Positions 20,650 to 32,330 of a DNA stretch of 64,000 bases are shown here, piece after piece. Each line of letters opens with the position of its first letter. Position 1 is the stretch's first letter. The notes under the pieces were generated by a model. That model did not search any database, was not told where the DNA came from, and saw only the letters and a program-made list of their open reading frames with translations. The DNA comes from Adiantum capillus-veneris. Its lineage: Eukaryota > Streptophyta > Polypodiopsida > Polypodiales > Pteridaceae. Location of the stretch: positions 127,307,018 to 127,371,017 of the forward strand of contig CM043968.1 in the NCBI GenBank assembly GCA_014529385.2, in the 5' to 3' direction. The position numbers were made by a program, and so were the translations under genes.

Positions 20650-23481
20650 CTACCCTACACCTAACTGCTTGCGAAAATGCGCAAAGCTCTCTGAGGGAAG
20701 TCCTTTTGTAAGTAGATCAGCAGGATTTTCTGTGGTGTGAACTTTGACAAGTTGAAGTTGCTTATCCTCGAGCATTTCCCTGATGAAATGATACTTCACA
20801 TCCACATGCTTTGTCTTTGAGTGATAAACTGGATTGCGAGCCAATTGTATAGCACTTTGACTATCACAATATAACACAAGCATCTCTTCTTTGATTCCCA
20901 AATCTGTTACTAGTCGATTAAGCCAAATTGATTCTTTGCATGCCTTTGATGCTGCAACATATTCAGCCTCTGTAGTAGACTGAGTAACACAATCTTGTAA
21001 TCTAGAACGCCATGATACTGCTCCACCAGCCAATGTAAAGACATACCCTGACGTAGACCTTCGGTTGTCTAAGTCACCTGCATAATCTGAGTGTGTAAAA
21101 CCCTTTACACTTAGCTCCTGACTCCCATAGCATATACGCATACTCTTTGTAGCATTCAGGTATCTCAATATTCCTTTCACTGCCTCCCAATGTTTCTTGC
21201 CTGGGTTTGACATGTATTGACTTACTACTCCCACTGCAAATGCAATGTCTGGGTGAGTAGTAATCATTGCATACATCAAACTACCCACTGCAGACGCATA
21301 TGGAATCTTATCCATTTCAGCCTGTTCTTCCTCAGACACAGGACAATCTTGTTTGCTAAGTTTCACATATGGTGGCAATGGAACACTCAGTGCCTTTCCC
21401 TTCTCCATATTGAAACGTTGCAAAACCTTGTCAATATACTCTGTTTGAGATAACCAAATCAACTTCTTTGATCTGTCTCTCTCAATGCGCATACCAAGTA
21501 TATGACTTGCCTCACCCATGTCTTTCATGTCAAACGATTTTGCCATCTTTGACTTCAAAGCTGAAATTTCTTCCAAGTGCTTGCCAACAATCAACATGTC
21601 ATCCACATACAAAATAAGGATCAGCCAACTGCCATCCTTAGCCTTATTTGTATATAGACAGTGATCGAACTCACTACGTTTGTAGCCTTGAGAAAGCATA
21701 AACTTGTGGAATTTATGGTACCATGCCCTCGGTGATTGTTTTAAGCCATAAAGGCTCTTTAACAAGTGTCATACCCAATCTTCCTTGCCTTTCTCAACAA
21801 ACCCTTCTGGCTGCTGCATGTAAATTTCCACATCTAAATCACCATGCAAGAACGCTGTCTTGAAATCCATTTGGTGTAACACCAAATCTAATATGGCAAC
21901 CAATGCAAGAAAACATCTCAATGTAGTCATCTTGAACACCGGAGAGAAAACTTCCTCAAAGTCAATGCCTTGTTCTTGCTTAAAGCCCTTGGCAACAAGC
22001 CTTGCTTTGTACTTTGGCTGACTATCATGAGCGGTGATCTTATACCTGTAAACCCATTTACAGGGTAGAGCCTTTTTGCCCCGTGGTAATTTAAATAGCT
22101 TCCATGTCTTGTTTTTATGCATAGCTGTCATCTTTGACTGCATGGCCAATTGCCAATTCCCGGAGTCCTTCATTTGCACTGCTTCCTTGTAACATGAAGG
22201 CTCATTGCAATCAGTCAACATGACATAGTTCATAGATGGAACAAACCTATCAGGAGGTCGCGTGATACGTCCAGATCTACGCACAATAGGTGGCTCAGGC
22301 TCAGCCACAACCTGTGGTTCCACTCTATCCTGTCCTTGCTCCTCTTGAGCTCTGACATTTTGTCTTGCACGTGCAGGTCCATCTTCTTGGAAGACAACTC
22401 TTCTAATCTCCTCAACCCTCTCTGGTTTAGAATGATATTTGGATTCATTAAAGTGAACATCATTGCTGCGGACAACCTTTTTGGATTCGGGATCCCAAAG
22501 TCTGTACCCCATCTCACCAGAATTACCATAGCCTAGAAAGATGCACTTTCTACTCTTTGGCTCAAGTTTGTTCCTAAATTCCTTTGGAACGTGAGTATAT
22601 GCCTCACAGCCAAAGACTCTGAGATGCTTTTATGAGGGCATTTTGCCTGACCATACCACCTTTGGCACTGAATCCTTCTGCAAAACCTTGCTAGGAGATC
22701 TATTTACAAGATGAACAGCTCTTGATACAGCTTCAGCCCAAAACCCATTTGGCAGTTGTGCATTAGACAACATACTTCTGACCTTCTCTTGTATGGTCCT
22801 ATTCATCCTCTCAGCAACACCATTTTGAGGAGGATTGTAAGGAGCAGTAAGTTCACGTTTTATACCTTTTGACTCACAAAAGTCCTGAAAGGCCTTTGAA
22901 ACATACTCTCCACCATTGTCAGTGTGTAAGCATTTAAGCTTCTTGCCACTCTGATTCTCCACAAGTGTCACAAACGTTTTGAAAACACTAAACGCTTCAT
23001 CCTTGTGCCTGAGAAAGTAAACCCATAATTTCCTCGAGTAATCATCTATAAATGTCATAAAGTAAGAAGCTCCCCCTAGAGATAGGTTAGGCATAGGTCC
23101 ACACAAATCACTATGAACAAGTGCCAACTGTGTATCTCTTCTGCTGCTTCTATGCTTATGTGGCTAGTGTGTTTGCTTACCATACAGACAATGTTCACAA
23201 AATTCAAAATCATTAAATGAAAAGCGAGGCAAATAACCAGAACGAGACAAGATTTCCATTCCCTTCTTGGACATATGTCCTAACCGGCTATGCCACAAAG
23301 AAACGTTCGGCTGCTCGGTTACATTGATTACATTTTTAGAGACATTTGATACATAAATCCTGTAAATTCCTCCAGACTTTACTCCATGTGCTACTGTCAT
23401 AGAACCCTTGGATATCTTCCACATGTTCTGTCCAAAAGTGGTGACGTAGCCAGCATCATCAAGTAAACATGTGCTGATCAA
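20650..23481 (-). pseudogene. pol: Copia pol: integrase, RT, RNase H, three stops
   Basis: One reading frame throughout, broken by stops at 23164, 22630 and 21769. GAG-pre-integrase: VSLWHSRLGHMSKKGM and FCEHCLYGKQ. Integrase core: SDLCGPMPNLS, FIDDYSRKLWVYFL, CLHTDNGGEYVSKAF and PPQNGVAERMNRT, with all three acidic residues kept. RT: WKLFKLPRGKKALPCKWVYR, KARLVAKGFKQEQGIDF, LHQMDFKTAFLHGDL, KSLYGLKQSPRAWY and ILYVDDMLIVG, so the YVDD active site is intact. RNase H: HSDYAGDLDNRRSTSGYVF, TEAEYVAASKACKE, YCDSQSAIQLARN and KHVDVKYHFIREML. Loss of function is due to stops, not to active-site changes. Confidence 0.95.
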
Positions 23482-24619
23482 ACTCTTGTAAATGCGGGAA
23501 CATGTCTCACATTCTTCAGCGTGAAAGAAGAGCCATTCTTAAACTTCAATTGAACATCTCCAAGACCTAAGATCTCACATGTCTGCCCATTGCCTAGCCG
23601 AACATGATCTTTAGTGGTCACATAAGAGGTAAACCACTCCTTGTTTGGAGACACATGAAGTGATGCCCCTGAGTCTATAATCCAGTCACTCAGTGCATTT
23701 CCATCAGATGCTGTAAGAAGAGCTGAGTCCATTGTATTCTTCAAGAAGTAGATGTCTCCTGACACTAGACATTCATCCTCTGCAACAGTGTTTGTCACAT
23801 TTATTTCTTGAATCTTCAGTGAGGACTTGTTCTTCTCACCATGGTCTTCAGCTTTCTCTTTGCCTTTTTCTGCTTTCCATTCTCTGCAGTCGTAACTCTT
23901 CTTGCCACAATGGTAGCATTCTATGTCACTCTTGCCTTTAGAACTGCGGGACTTGCTACGAGACTGATTCCTCTTTCCACCTTTGTACTTTTCTTTGGTC
24001 CTTCCGCTGACAACTAAGGCCGTTCCTTTGCCTTTGTCCATTGTCTTTCTGTTGGTTTCTTCAGTAAGCAGACTTCCTTCTACACCTGCTATGTTCAAAC
24101 CATCTGGAGGTGCAGAATTACTCAAAGCTGTGCAAAAAGTGTCCCAACTTTCCGGCAATGTGATCAACAGGAACATAGCTCTAACAGGTTCATCAAACTT
24201 GACACCTTGAGCTGACAACTGACTGTAGATGGTGTTAAATTCATTTAGATGATTGGACATAGGGGTCCCTTCTTTCATCTTCAAGTCAACAAGCTTCTTA
24301 AGCCAGTATACCTGTGAATCTGCACTTTGCTTCTCATAAAGATCACTCAGCTTTGTCCATGCTTGATAAGCCGACATCTCGTCTACTACATTGAAGTAAA
24401 CGCTTTCTGCCAAACTCAGCATAATGGTAGAAAGTGCCAATTCATCCATTTCGCTGCATTCATCTTCGTCCATATCTTCTGGTTTTATCCCCTTGAGCTT
24501 TATTGGTTTTATCTGCTTCTTTGTACCAACACGTGCCAAATCTGCTTCTTCCACAATGGAAAATTGGTTCCATCCATCTTCTTGATATTGTAAAGAGCAG
24601 TGTACTGTGATCTAGCCAT
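23478..24619 (-). pseudogene. gag: Copia gag-protease with two frameshifts
   Basis: I place the start at the ATG at 24617-24619 (MARSQYTALYNIKKMDGTNF, a typical copia Gag opening). A frameshift near 24510 moves into the long frame with KKQIKPIKLKG and LSLAESVYFNVVDEMSAYQA, corresponding to the UBN2/gag region. The nucleocapsid motif reads CYHCGKKSYDC: the Gly-His part of the CX2CX4HX4C knuckle is missing, so zinc binding is doubtful. The protease active site WIIDSGASLHVSPNKEW is intact. A second frameshift at about 23480 leads into pol. Confidence 0.93.
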
Positions 24620-25714
24620 AGCTACGCTTCACAGTAGTTTACTTTCGTGGGAAAAATTCGGCAGAGTTTCCCCTGTAAACTGACCTCTGAACCAATATCA
24701 ACCTGTCAAATGAACCAAGAAAGCTTCAGATTCTGCATAAATTTCGGCAGAGTCTCCTTTGTAAAATGGCTCTGGTGTACTAAAAAACAGACCAAAAAAA
24801 CAGACCAAAAAAACAGCTCAAAAACACTGTCTCTCTGACACTGTAAGCTGTGGGTAAACCTGTCCTGCACCTGCACTGTCTCTGACTGTCCTGTCACTGT
24901 CCTGTAAGCATAGATTGTGACAATGCCTCAACGGCAGTAAAGCAAAGATGCAATCCCAACTGTCTAACTCACAGTCAATACATCCTAGCTGCCTATCTAA
25001 GGGTGCTCGAGGGATCGCTCCAAGACCTGTATCACCGAAAGGATCTCAACATTCGAGAATCCCCCAGCTCAATAAAACCTCACTCGACCCTCAACAAAGG
25101 CTGCAGTAAATCTGACAGTACATAGACTTCCCACAAAGTCATACATCCACAAATTTCCCACTATATGCTGTAACCGCTGCGGCGGGTGTTTGTTGCGTGA
25201 CTCACAGCCAGCAAACCCTCAACAGACATACATCATCTGTGACAATACATCCCATGTGGAAGTACGTGCAATGTCAGGATGAAATCTGGAATATCAAGCA
25301 GCAAACACAAGCTACCTGATGAACTAGTGGATGTCGCCTATAGTCTTTGTGTAGATGCGCCCGTGTCGTATGTGACACGCCTCCAAGAACTGTGAGCCGT
25401 CCTTCGATGTGTAGACAGCCACAAATCAACACTCTGGGAGTGTCGATATCCTCAGCACCTGCAGTCGTAGGCCGAAAACCCCAAATTTGCAGAGTCGGAT
25501 CTGCACCCGCTGAGACCACGTAGTCGAAAATGGCTTGCGCAGACCTTTGTCGAAGCCGAACGGTGGCCGAGATGACCTCAGAATGAAATTTTGACAACAC
25601 CGAGCGCTTTGGGCTCTCGCACGAGATTTGGGGCCGTGTCTTCGCCTGTCGAATTTCACTCCAATCTGAGTTGGTGACTCTAGCCTCCTGCAGTGCTGCC
25701 CCGAGCCTCGATCT
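24620..25714 (-). other. Copia element leader (about 1.1 kb)
   Basis: Untranslated leader between primer site and gag, read on the minus strand. It is long relative to the 192-bp LTR. A 151-codon frame (25274-25729) begins in the primer site itself and resembles nothing I know, so I treat it as chance. Near 24800 the plus strand has a short repeated AACAGACCAAAAA motif. Confidence 0.6.
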
Positions 25715-25728
25715 GAGCTTTGATACCA
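25715..25728 (-). promoter_or_regulatory. Primer-binding site of copia element, initiator-Met type
   Basis: The minus strand reads TGGTATCAAAGCTC two bases from the LTR, close to the initiator-Met tRNA site TGGTATCAGAGC. It fixes the direction of the element. Confidence 0.85.
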
Positions 25729-25730
25729 AT

Positions 25731-25922
25731 TGAAGGAGTACGAGCGGAAGTGCGACGCGAGAGAGAGTGTGAGAAGAAGAGCACGACGATATGGTGAACT
25801 CGCTCTACTGTAATGTGTAGAGCATAGTGAGTTCTTATTAGGTTTTAACAAAAGAATATGTGTACATACTTGGCGGCACGCCCACTTACCTGGGCGACCA
25901 CATTGGGCTTTATACCCCAACA
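25731..25922 (-). repeat. 5' LTR of copia element (192 bp)
   Basis: Plus strand runs TGAAGGAGTACGAGCGG to ATACCCCAACA, followed by the target duplication TGATG. It is the partner of 20369-20560. Confidence 0.95.
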
Positions 25923-25927
25923 TGATG

Positions 25928-27337
25928 AGGCATAATCATCCAGAGAGATCACAAAGATCAAAAGCAGCAAAAAAACATTGTTCAAAGTAACCTTGGATGG
26001 ATGTGCTAGTGTAAACATACTTTGTGAACACATAATACAAAAATTGGGGATTAATGAGATAAAGCCTAAATCATTCAGAATCAGAATGGAAGATCAAGGA
26101 ATTGTTCAAGCTAGTGGCCTAGTGGAGAATCTTCAGCCCAGGGACTCCACTATGTAAAAATTGCATATAACACATGTGAACAAGAGGTATTTAAATAATC
26201 CCTTACCTGTATATATTTTCAAGTATTATATGTACCCCTTATGTATGCAATTTTGTAGAAAAACTAGCCCTTGTGTATGATAATTTTCACTTTCTCAATT
26301 AAAAAACCCTTTATGTAAATAATTTATTATGTAAATGCACCTAATTATAATTCTCTTATTTTGTTTGCACTGCTATCTTACATATTTCCTAGTGGATGCC
26401 CTAGGATCTTCAGTTTCAGGTTGGTTTTGACAAGTTCAAGACAATTTTTCAAGTAATGGATGTATAAGATGCTTATAGTATATTGCTGGGAAGACCATGG
26501 TTAAGGAGGGTGGGAGGGTGGGTGCCATACATGATTATGCAAGCCAAACACTCACTATACAGGGGCCAAATAGAAGAACTCAAGTCCAAAAAATAATATC
26601 TGAATATGGAAGAAAGCAATGCAACCTGAAGAGATATGCCAAAAGTATGGCACAAACACAAGAGAACGGATGCTTGTTGCATGTATGTATATATTCCCCA
26701 TAGCTAAGATTGACCTAAATGCAATTCTTTTAGATAAGAAAAGGGCTGAAGTGGAGCAATAGTATCCTGAGAACTTTACCAAATTAAACCAAGGGGAAAG
26801 ACTATTAAGTCTAGATGGGAGTGATTTAGAGGAAGTAGCAAACCAGGCACCAATGATGGTTAGTTCAAACGGTGCCACTTCAGGTAGCTATGTACCATGT
26901 ATAAATAGACCAGATAGTTTGACATTGAGTTTAGGAGTCAGAATGTGCAGACATTAGAAGAAGGCGGTAGTCAATCAATATATAAAGGAGATTTGATCCC
27001 AATGAGTTCAAAAACTTTGCACAATGAATATGCAGTTGGGATAAGGACAAAGGAGGCCGAATCCTTGGCTAGAAGAAAGGACACCCAATTGATGGTTTCC
27101 AGATGATCAAGAAGTGGAAGAGTGGAACCTTGACACGGAAATAGGTTCAAATATTGTAAAAATCAACAAACATCTAAACCCATATGTCAAAGAAAAAGTG
27201 AAACAACGTTTTCAGAAGTATAGAGATGTTTTTGCCTATGAACACACTGATTTAAAGGAAGTAGACCCTAAAGTGTACCAACATAGAATATTGCTAAAGC
27301 TTGATGCTAAACTACTCTGATTACAAAGATATCTCCC
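25928..27337 (+). pseudogene. Fossil element F: protease and start of RT
   Basis: Plus-strand Ty3/gypsy remnant that resumes after the copia insertion. The protease active site reads VTLDGCASVNILCEHIIQ (DGGAS-type with Gly to Cys), then FRIRMEDQGIVQASG. About 230 bases of AT-rich DNA (26150-26390) split the domain, which resumes as FQVGFDKFKTIFQVMDV, AYSILLGRPWL and HDYASQTLTIQG. RT begins at about 27180 with KEKVKQRFQKYRDVFAYEHT, DLKEVDPKVYQHRILLK and a stop-containing LQRY segment. It then ends near 27337 against the LTR of another element. The RT catalytic region is missing. Confidence 0.8.
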
Positions 27338-27339
27338 CC

Positions 27340-27792
27340 TCCTAGGGAAAATTAGAGAGAGAATGGAAAAAGAGCAAAGTGTGCTCAACTCTCCATCAAA
27401 CCTTAGATTATATAGGAAAAGTGCTTGTCCTTCCAAAAGAATCCATGAGATCTTGCCCTTTTAGGGAAGTTCGTGAGACTTTTCCCTTGAGACTCCATTG
27501 GAGAATCCTCCATTACTCCTTGGCATTCATGTCCATATTTGCCACTTGTCCTTCTTATAAGCACCACTGTTCATACGCTCAATTGCTAGTAGCTAACCTT
27601 GATGCCTTTGTCCCTATGTGCTGCACACTTGACATGCCTAGCCATCTAGCCAACTAATACACTTGCAATTGGTGTACCTTTAGGACCTACTCTTTGCCGA
27701 AAGACCCCAATTATTCCTAGAGCTCATAAATTCTATGACATTTCACTACTTATCACTTTGTAAATACACTAAGTTTTACTAGATGTCTAACA
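27340..27792 (-). repeat. 3' LTR of a gypsy element (outer end uncertain)
   Basis: The minus strand begins TGTTAGACATCTAG at 27792, directly after a purine tract and the last codons of a pol gene, the standard 3' end of a gypsy element. The far end is not certain: the host frame (element F) fails near 27337 and TG-starting candidates lie at 27364 and about 27378. No second copy was found in the window, so this may be a remnant after deletion. Confidence 0.55.
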
Positions 27793-27837
27793 TTCTCACC
27801 CCCTTAACTTAGGTCATTGTCCTCAATGATCACTTTG
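27793..27837 (-). pseudogene. Pol C-terminal tail and polypurine tract
   Basis: The minus strand reads EVIIEDNDLS then stop, followed at once by the purine tract AGTTAAGGGGGTGAGAA and the LTR. Plant gypsy pol genes often end with ED-x-x-LS just before the purine tract. Nothing upstream on the minus strand (to the right) is recognisable as integrase, so the element has been deleted or rearranged. Confidence 0.55.
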
Positions 27838-29267
27838 AAGGGTGAAAAAACTTCTAGTGTACAAAACACATGCAAATCTAGGAAAAAATTAGTCATGTTC
27901 ATCTTATCCTTTTCTAACTTGGTTTCTTGTTAGCTTACCATTTTCTAGCCTGGTTTCGTTTTTAAACTTGGACCTCATAATGACCCTTGAAATGTCTACA
28001 AACATATAGCTATGTCAAGGATACTGAACGAACTAGTAGTGGATCTAACAACCCCATTAAATATCATAATTTATTCTACATGAAGATTCTTTTCATGATT
28101 ATAATTGTCTAATATCTAGAGTACTTGCTAGACTATGTCTCTTTATTGAGTAGCAATTTTATTACTATTTTCTCCACCTCTTTAATTGATGCATTGTACT
28201 TATTGATTGATAATTATTTAGAAGATTAAGCTGCTATATGTAGCTACAAAGATACTCCATAGATGTGTCCCATAACACACTATAAAGCAATCCCCACATA
28301 GAAGTGAACTCGTACTCAAAGATCCTTGTTTGCTTGACCCAAGAAAGAAAAATAATAATCCAATAGAAGCTCCTATTCAGCTACATAGAAACTTGACAAA
28401 TGTGTCCCATACCAGATCATAAAGCAATCCATGTAGCTAAGTGATTTCATATTTCAAACATTCTATTTTGGTTGATCAACAAAAAATGGTGTCATCATGA
28501 GAGTCACAATGACCTATTTACTATCGTGAGCTCACATCTTTTTATCTTTTCTAGACAACTTGTCGCTTGTGGTCTAGATGATGATGCTAGGACCACAACT
28601 TACTAGAGTCTCTCAAGTTATTACTCTATATGTCTTGCCCTCTTTTGTAGCTATCCTTGCCCTTGTACTTGATCACCCCCACGGGAGGCACAACAATACT
28701 CTTACCTCGTACTTGGAAGAATCCTTGTTAGGTGACCCCTAGATGCCAAAAGCAATGTCACTCACATAAAAACTCATCGTCGAGAGGTGTTTGTTGCAGT
28801 AGCCATGGCATAACTACATCGACAATATTGAGACAATACATCATTAAGATGGTATATGGTACACCAATGTACACCTCTATGCCCATAGGAGCATCACTCG
28901 TCTAAAATGTACAAAATGTTAACTAGAAATGGGGTACACCAATGTACACCTTTATGCCCATAGGAACACCACTTGATTAATGTGTAGGTAACGTTAATGA
29001 CAAGTGGGGTACCTACCATAAATTAGACTTAAAAGGCCATGTGGGATAATATCTATCAATTATGCACCATACAGTTTCGCCATCATGTCATGGAGCATTT
29101 GGATATGTAAGACATTAGAAGAAGAAGTACGTCACATGCACTATTACCATAGAGTTCAAACTATCACCTAGATATGATGTGGTGTCAAACGATTGAATCT
29201 TGACCCAATGCTACTCAATGACCACAAAAAGGAGATTGAAGATGAGAGATGTGGACAAGGAGAAGGT

Positions 29268-29307
<40 letters not shown>

Positions 29308-30000
29308 GTCCAAATGTCCTGATTAGGATGAGTGGGCGAGGAAACAGTGCAAGATGTAGGACAATCTTGATAGGTTATAGTAGAAGAGGACATCTTTACA
29401 TCTTGAGAGCGGAGATTACAAGACTCTATTCCACAACTTTGTGAGTGTTCAATTTCATTTGAATGTAGCATATCCACATGTTGCAATATGTATGGGGTTG
29501 AGCATGATTTTTTGTAGAAGCCTTATCATGGGGTGTTCATCCACATGAAATGGGGAGAGATATGGATAGAAGTATGGCTTGATTTCTATTTTGGAACTTA
29601 GACAGGAGGAGAGAGAGATTATCAATTATTAGACACTACATTGATGAGGTAAAGTTATCATAGTACTTTATATTCATTGATTTGCCTTCATGTATAATAT
29701 AGGTTATGAACATGGGTCTAAATGTTGTTTTTGTGTTTTGATTCTAGGTGTATTGGAGCTCTTATTCCGTGTTAATGATGGTTACCTCTATTCTTGTCAT
29801 TGTAGGTATGTTTTTGAATTTGGTTAATGTCAAAGGATCCGGTATTTTCTTACAAACATAATGGAATTTGTTAGCAGCAAGCTAACCCATGTAACATTTT
29901 TCGGGAGCTTCATTGTAAAAACACTTATTCTTTTGATAGATTGGGAAGATTGTAACTCCGATTGAATCAGTGAATATTGTAATCTATGAGCCGGATCTAT
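27838..30000. other. Unrecognised AT-rich region with short direct repeats
   Basis: I see no gene. Two direct repeats are visible. GTGTCCCATA(A/C)C...TAAAGCAATCC occurs at about 28264 and 28402. A 42-base block starting GGTACACCAATGTACACC occurs at 28857-28899 and 28933-28974. The 38-G run is listed separately. The last ~500 bases probably belong to the 5' LTR of element D, whose outer end I could not find. Confidence 0.5.
29269..29306 (+). repeat. 38-base poly-G run
   Basis: Uninterrupted G from 29269 to 29306 on the plus strand. Proteins predicted across it are poly-Gly or poly-Pro artefacts. It could form G-quadruplexes, and it could equally be a sequencing or assembly artefact, since G homopolymers are often miscounted. 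Confidence 0.95.
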
Positions 30001-30655
30001 AAGTTTCTAGATTTGTGAGCTTACGCCGCTCACTTCTCTCCTTCTCATGCTTCTATCTCCCTTGTCAGTTGTCACATTGTAGTGCCGCCTGTTGCATTGC
30101 AACCGCAGGTAAGAGCTTTACGCATTGACATAAACATATCATGATAAATCGTAGCATTTGACGTCGCCAACCGTGGCCTAATTTCATCATAAGTAGGAAT
30201 TTAAGCTAGAAAATCACAAAGTAAATATAGGCGGAATATTGGGGCATCATTGCCAAGCATTTAGATGCATTCGGGGTCAGAAACGACTAGGTCAAAATCT
30301 CACTACTGTTAATAATCGTATTTTTTGCCCATCATTGAAAGTGAGATTTGAGACCATAAACACATGTGCTTAAGTCTTTATAATTGTCCTAGAAGTTTCA
30401 TAGCATTCAGATGTTGTTTGATGCTGTAACAATTATGGTTTGCTTGTCGATTAGTGACTAGCTTTTGATGACTTAGGTCATTTGAGTGTAGCTTGAGTTA
30501 GATGCAAGATGTCTGTTATTTTCCAAGAGATTAAAACCCTCTTGTAGCCTCGATGCACTAGTTGAGTCAGCTTCGTCCCATAGATTGACAATTATGTTCG
30601 TGGTTCTCGCTGTGTCTGCAATAAGATAAGAGTGAGGTTAGGAAACCCATCCACA
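30001..30655 (+). repeat. 5' LTR of element D (3' part; start not located)
   Basis: The LTR ends ...CCCATCCACA at 30655, two bases before an Asp-type primer site. Its start could not be fixed because no second copy lies in the window; the left coordinate given is only where the sequence first looks LTR-like. The true LTR may reach several hundred bases further left. Confidence 0.5.
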
Positions 30656-30657
30656 TT

Positions 30658-30675
30658 TGGTGCCGTTGCCGAGGA
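30658..30675 (+). promoter_or_regulatory. Primer-binding site of element D (tRNA-Asp type)
   Basis: TGGTGCCGTTGCCGAGGA differs from the tRNA-Asp-type site TGGCGCCGTTGCCGGGGA at two positions. It lies two bases after the LTR end, on the plus strand, the same strand as the gag gene 2 kb downstream. It puts element D in the same broad group as element A by primer use. Confidence 0.8.
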
Positions 30676-31099
30676 CGAATAGACCTAAATCAGGAAAACA
30701 AGAGTGTCTAGTGTAGTTTTCCTTTAACTTCCTCTAGGATCACCTAGAGGTAAACTTTATCTTTAAAACCGCATAGCTTAAGAGTGTCGTCTTTTGCTGA
30801 GTAGAGGTAGCTTGGGATTGCTAAGTACCTTGTAGGATTGTAGGAATAGGTTGGGATTTTGAGAATGATTGCTGGAAAAGAAAAGTCTTAATATCAATGC
30901 TCAAGAAACCATAAAAAACAAGAAAACAATTGTTTGTGGATACCTTCCACAACCCAGTTGAAGCAGAACCTAGGAGTAGGGTAAGTAGAATCCGAGGTGG
31001 GATCTCAGATCATTGCTCACTTTAAAAGAATCATTTGTGAGTTTTTTATGTGAATTTACAGAATTTCAGATCTACGGCTTGAAATAGCATCAAAAGACT

Positions 31100-31157
31100 G
31101 TTAACCACTGAAACCGGCTAGAGATTATGTTAACCACTGAAACCGGCTAGAGATTAT
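31100..31157 (+). repeat. 29-bp perfect tandem duplication
   Basis: Two adjacent identical 29-base units start GTTAACCACTGAAACCGG and end GAGATTAT. They lie in the leader of element D, just before the long palindrome-bearing repeats. Confidence 0.95.
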
Positions 31158-31249
31158 ACCAATGGGTAAGTATAAGGATGCACTTGAGGTAAATTTTCAA
31201 GAGTTGGAAAAAACTCAGATAATTTACATTTTCTTGAGAATTTAAACTA

Positions 31250-32330
31250 AATTAAGTTTTGACTTGACTCAGACGCTTAAAACATGTCACAAAAAAGGAC
31301 TGACCATTGAAAAAATTGCAAAAATTGTTCATTTTAGGCCAAAAGTAAATAATCGTGCTTATTTACATTTGGCTCAAAATTGATCAAGGTTGATACCAAA
31401 GACTCTATGCATGATTACAAACATCTTTTGTGAAGGTTCATAGAGTTTGGATCACAGAACAGACCAAAAACTTGATAAAAATTGAAATCTATACCGATTG
31501 TGGAGAAACTGAGTTTGACTTGATAAATCTTGTTCAAATTTTGTGAAACTTGACTCAGAGGCTTAGTTTAAACTATTTAACATGTGTGTATACTCAAATG
31601 ATAAAAAATATGCTAAAATTTGACATATGTAAATAATCATGATTATTTACTTTTGTCCAAATTTCAAGTATTTTTGGCCAACCAAGCATATCACAGGTTC
31701 TATCATGTTGTAGTGTTTGGATCTTTAAAGTGAAAATTGTGGCCAGTGTTGTAAAGACAGTCTGCGGACACTAAACTATTGACAAATTGAGCAGGTTTTA
31801 TCCAAACTTTGTGAAAACTTTGCTAGGGAGCTTAAGTTGAGTTACTTTACCCGTTTGTATCATCATCTTAGCAATAAAATGCTAAAAAGTCCTAGAAGTA
31901 AATAATCACAATTATTTACATCTGCTCAAGATTTGAGAGTTTTTGCACAATTGAGTATACCACATGGTCAAGCACATCAAGTAGACTACTCATATCAAGT
32001 TTGGTGGAATTTGGATCACAAAAGTGAGACTTGAGCCAGATTCTTGAAAACTGAGTCTACGGAACACTAAACAGTTGATAACTTAGACAAATCTTATTCA
32101 AACTCAGTGAAACTTGTCCAGAGACTACAACCAGGTGTCTATATGGCAAAACAAGTCTAAAAAGTGTAAAAATTGAGAAAAGTAAATAATCGCGATTATT
32201 TACTTTTGAGTCCCAGAGAAAAGATTTTGGACTTTTGAACTTGTACAGTGTTAGAGCAACATAATACAAGGTCACTGGTCAAGTTTGGGTTCCATCAGAT
32301 TCAAATTAATATATGTTAACTCAGTTTATA
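31250..32330 (+). repeat. Four ~280-bp tandem repeats, each with a 22-bp palindrome
   Basis: Four diverged units carry the core GTAAATAATC...GATTATTTAC at 31345-31366, 31629-31650, 31898-31919 and 32182-32203, spaced 284, 269 and 284 bases. Copies 2 and 4 are perfect 22-base palindromes; copies 1 and 3 have central mismatches. Around each core are matching blocks such as a CAAA-[CT]T-[CT]-[GA]-GTGAAACTT-like segment and a following TTTGGATCA-like segment. The array lies in the leader of element D between primer site and gag. No long open frame exists. Repeated palindromes in a leader suggest RNA hairpins or protein-binding sites, but no function is shown. Confidence 0.85.

Larger units (their letters stand above)
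20369..25922 (-). mobile_element. Complete Ty1/copia element, 5554 bp, degenerate
   Basis: Bounded by 192-bp LTRs (20369-20560 and 25731-25922) with a target duplication TGATG at 20364-20368 and 25923-25927. Sense is minus: primer site at 25715-25728, gag-protease, integrase, RT, RNase H, purine tract at 20561-20575. The order integrase before RT defines copia. LTRs differ at about 8 of 192 positions. Coding is broken by two frameshifts and three stops, so this copy cannot move by itself. Confidence 0.95.

Noticed and set aside
25274-25729. 151-codon frame in the copia leader
   Set aside because: It starts within the tRNA primer-binding site and has no recognisable domain; best explained as chance in a long leader.
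29193-29486. Poly-Gly and poly-Pro proteins
   Set aside because: Artefacts of the 38-G run.
31250-32330. CRISPR-like array
   Set aside because: Repeat spacing of about 280 bases, diverged units and the plant retrotransposon context exclude a CRISPR array.
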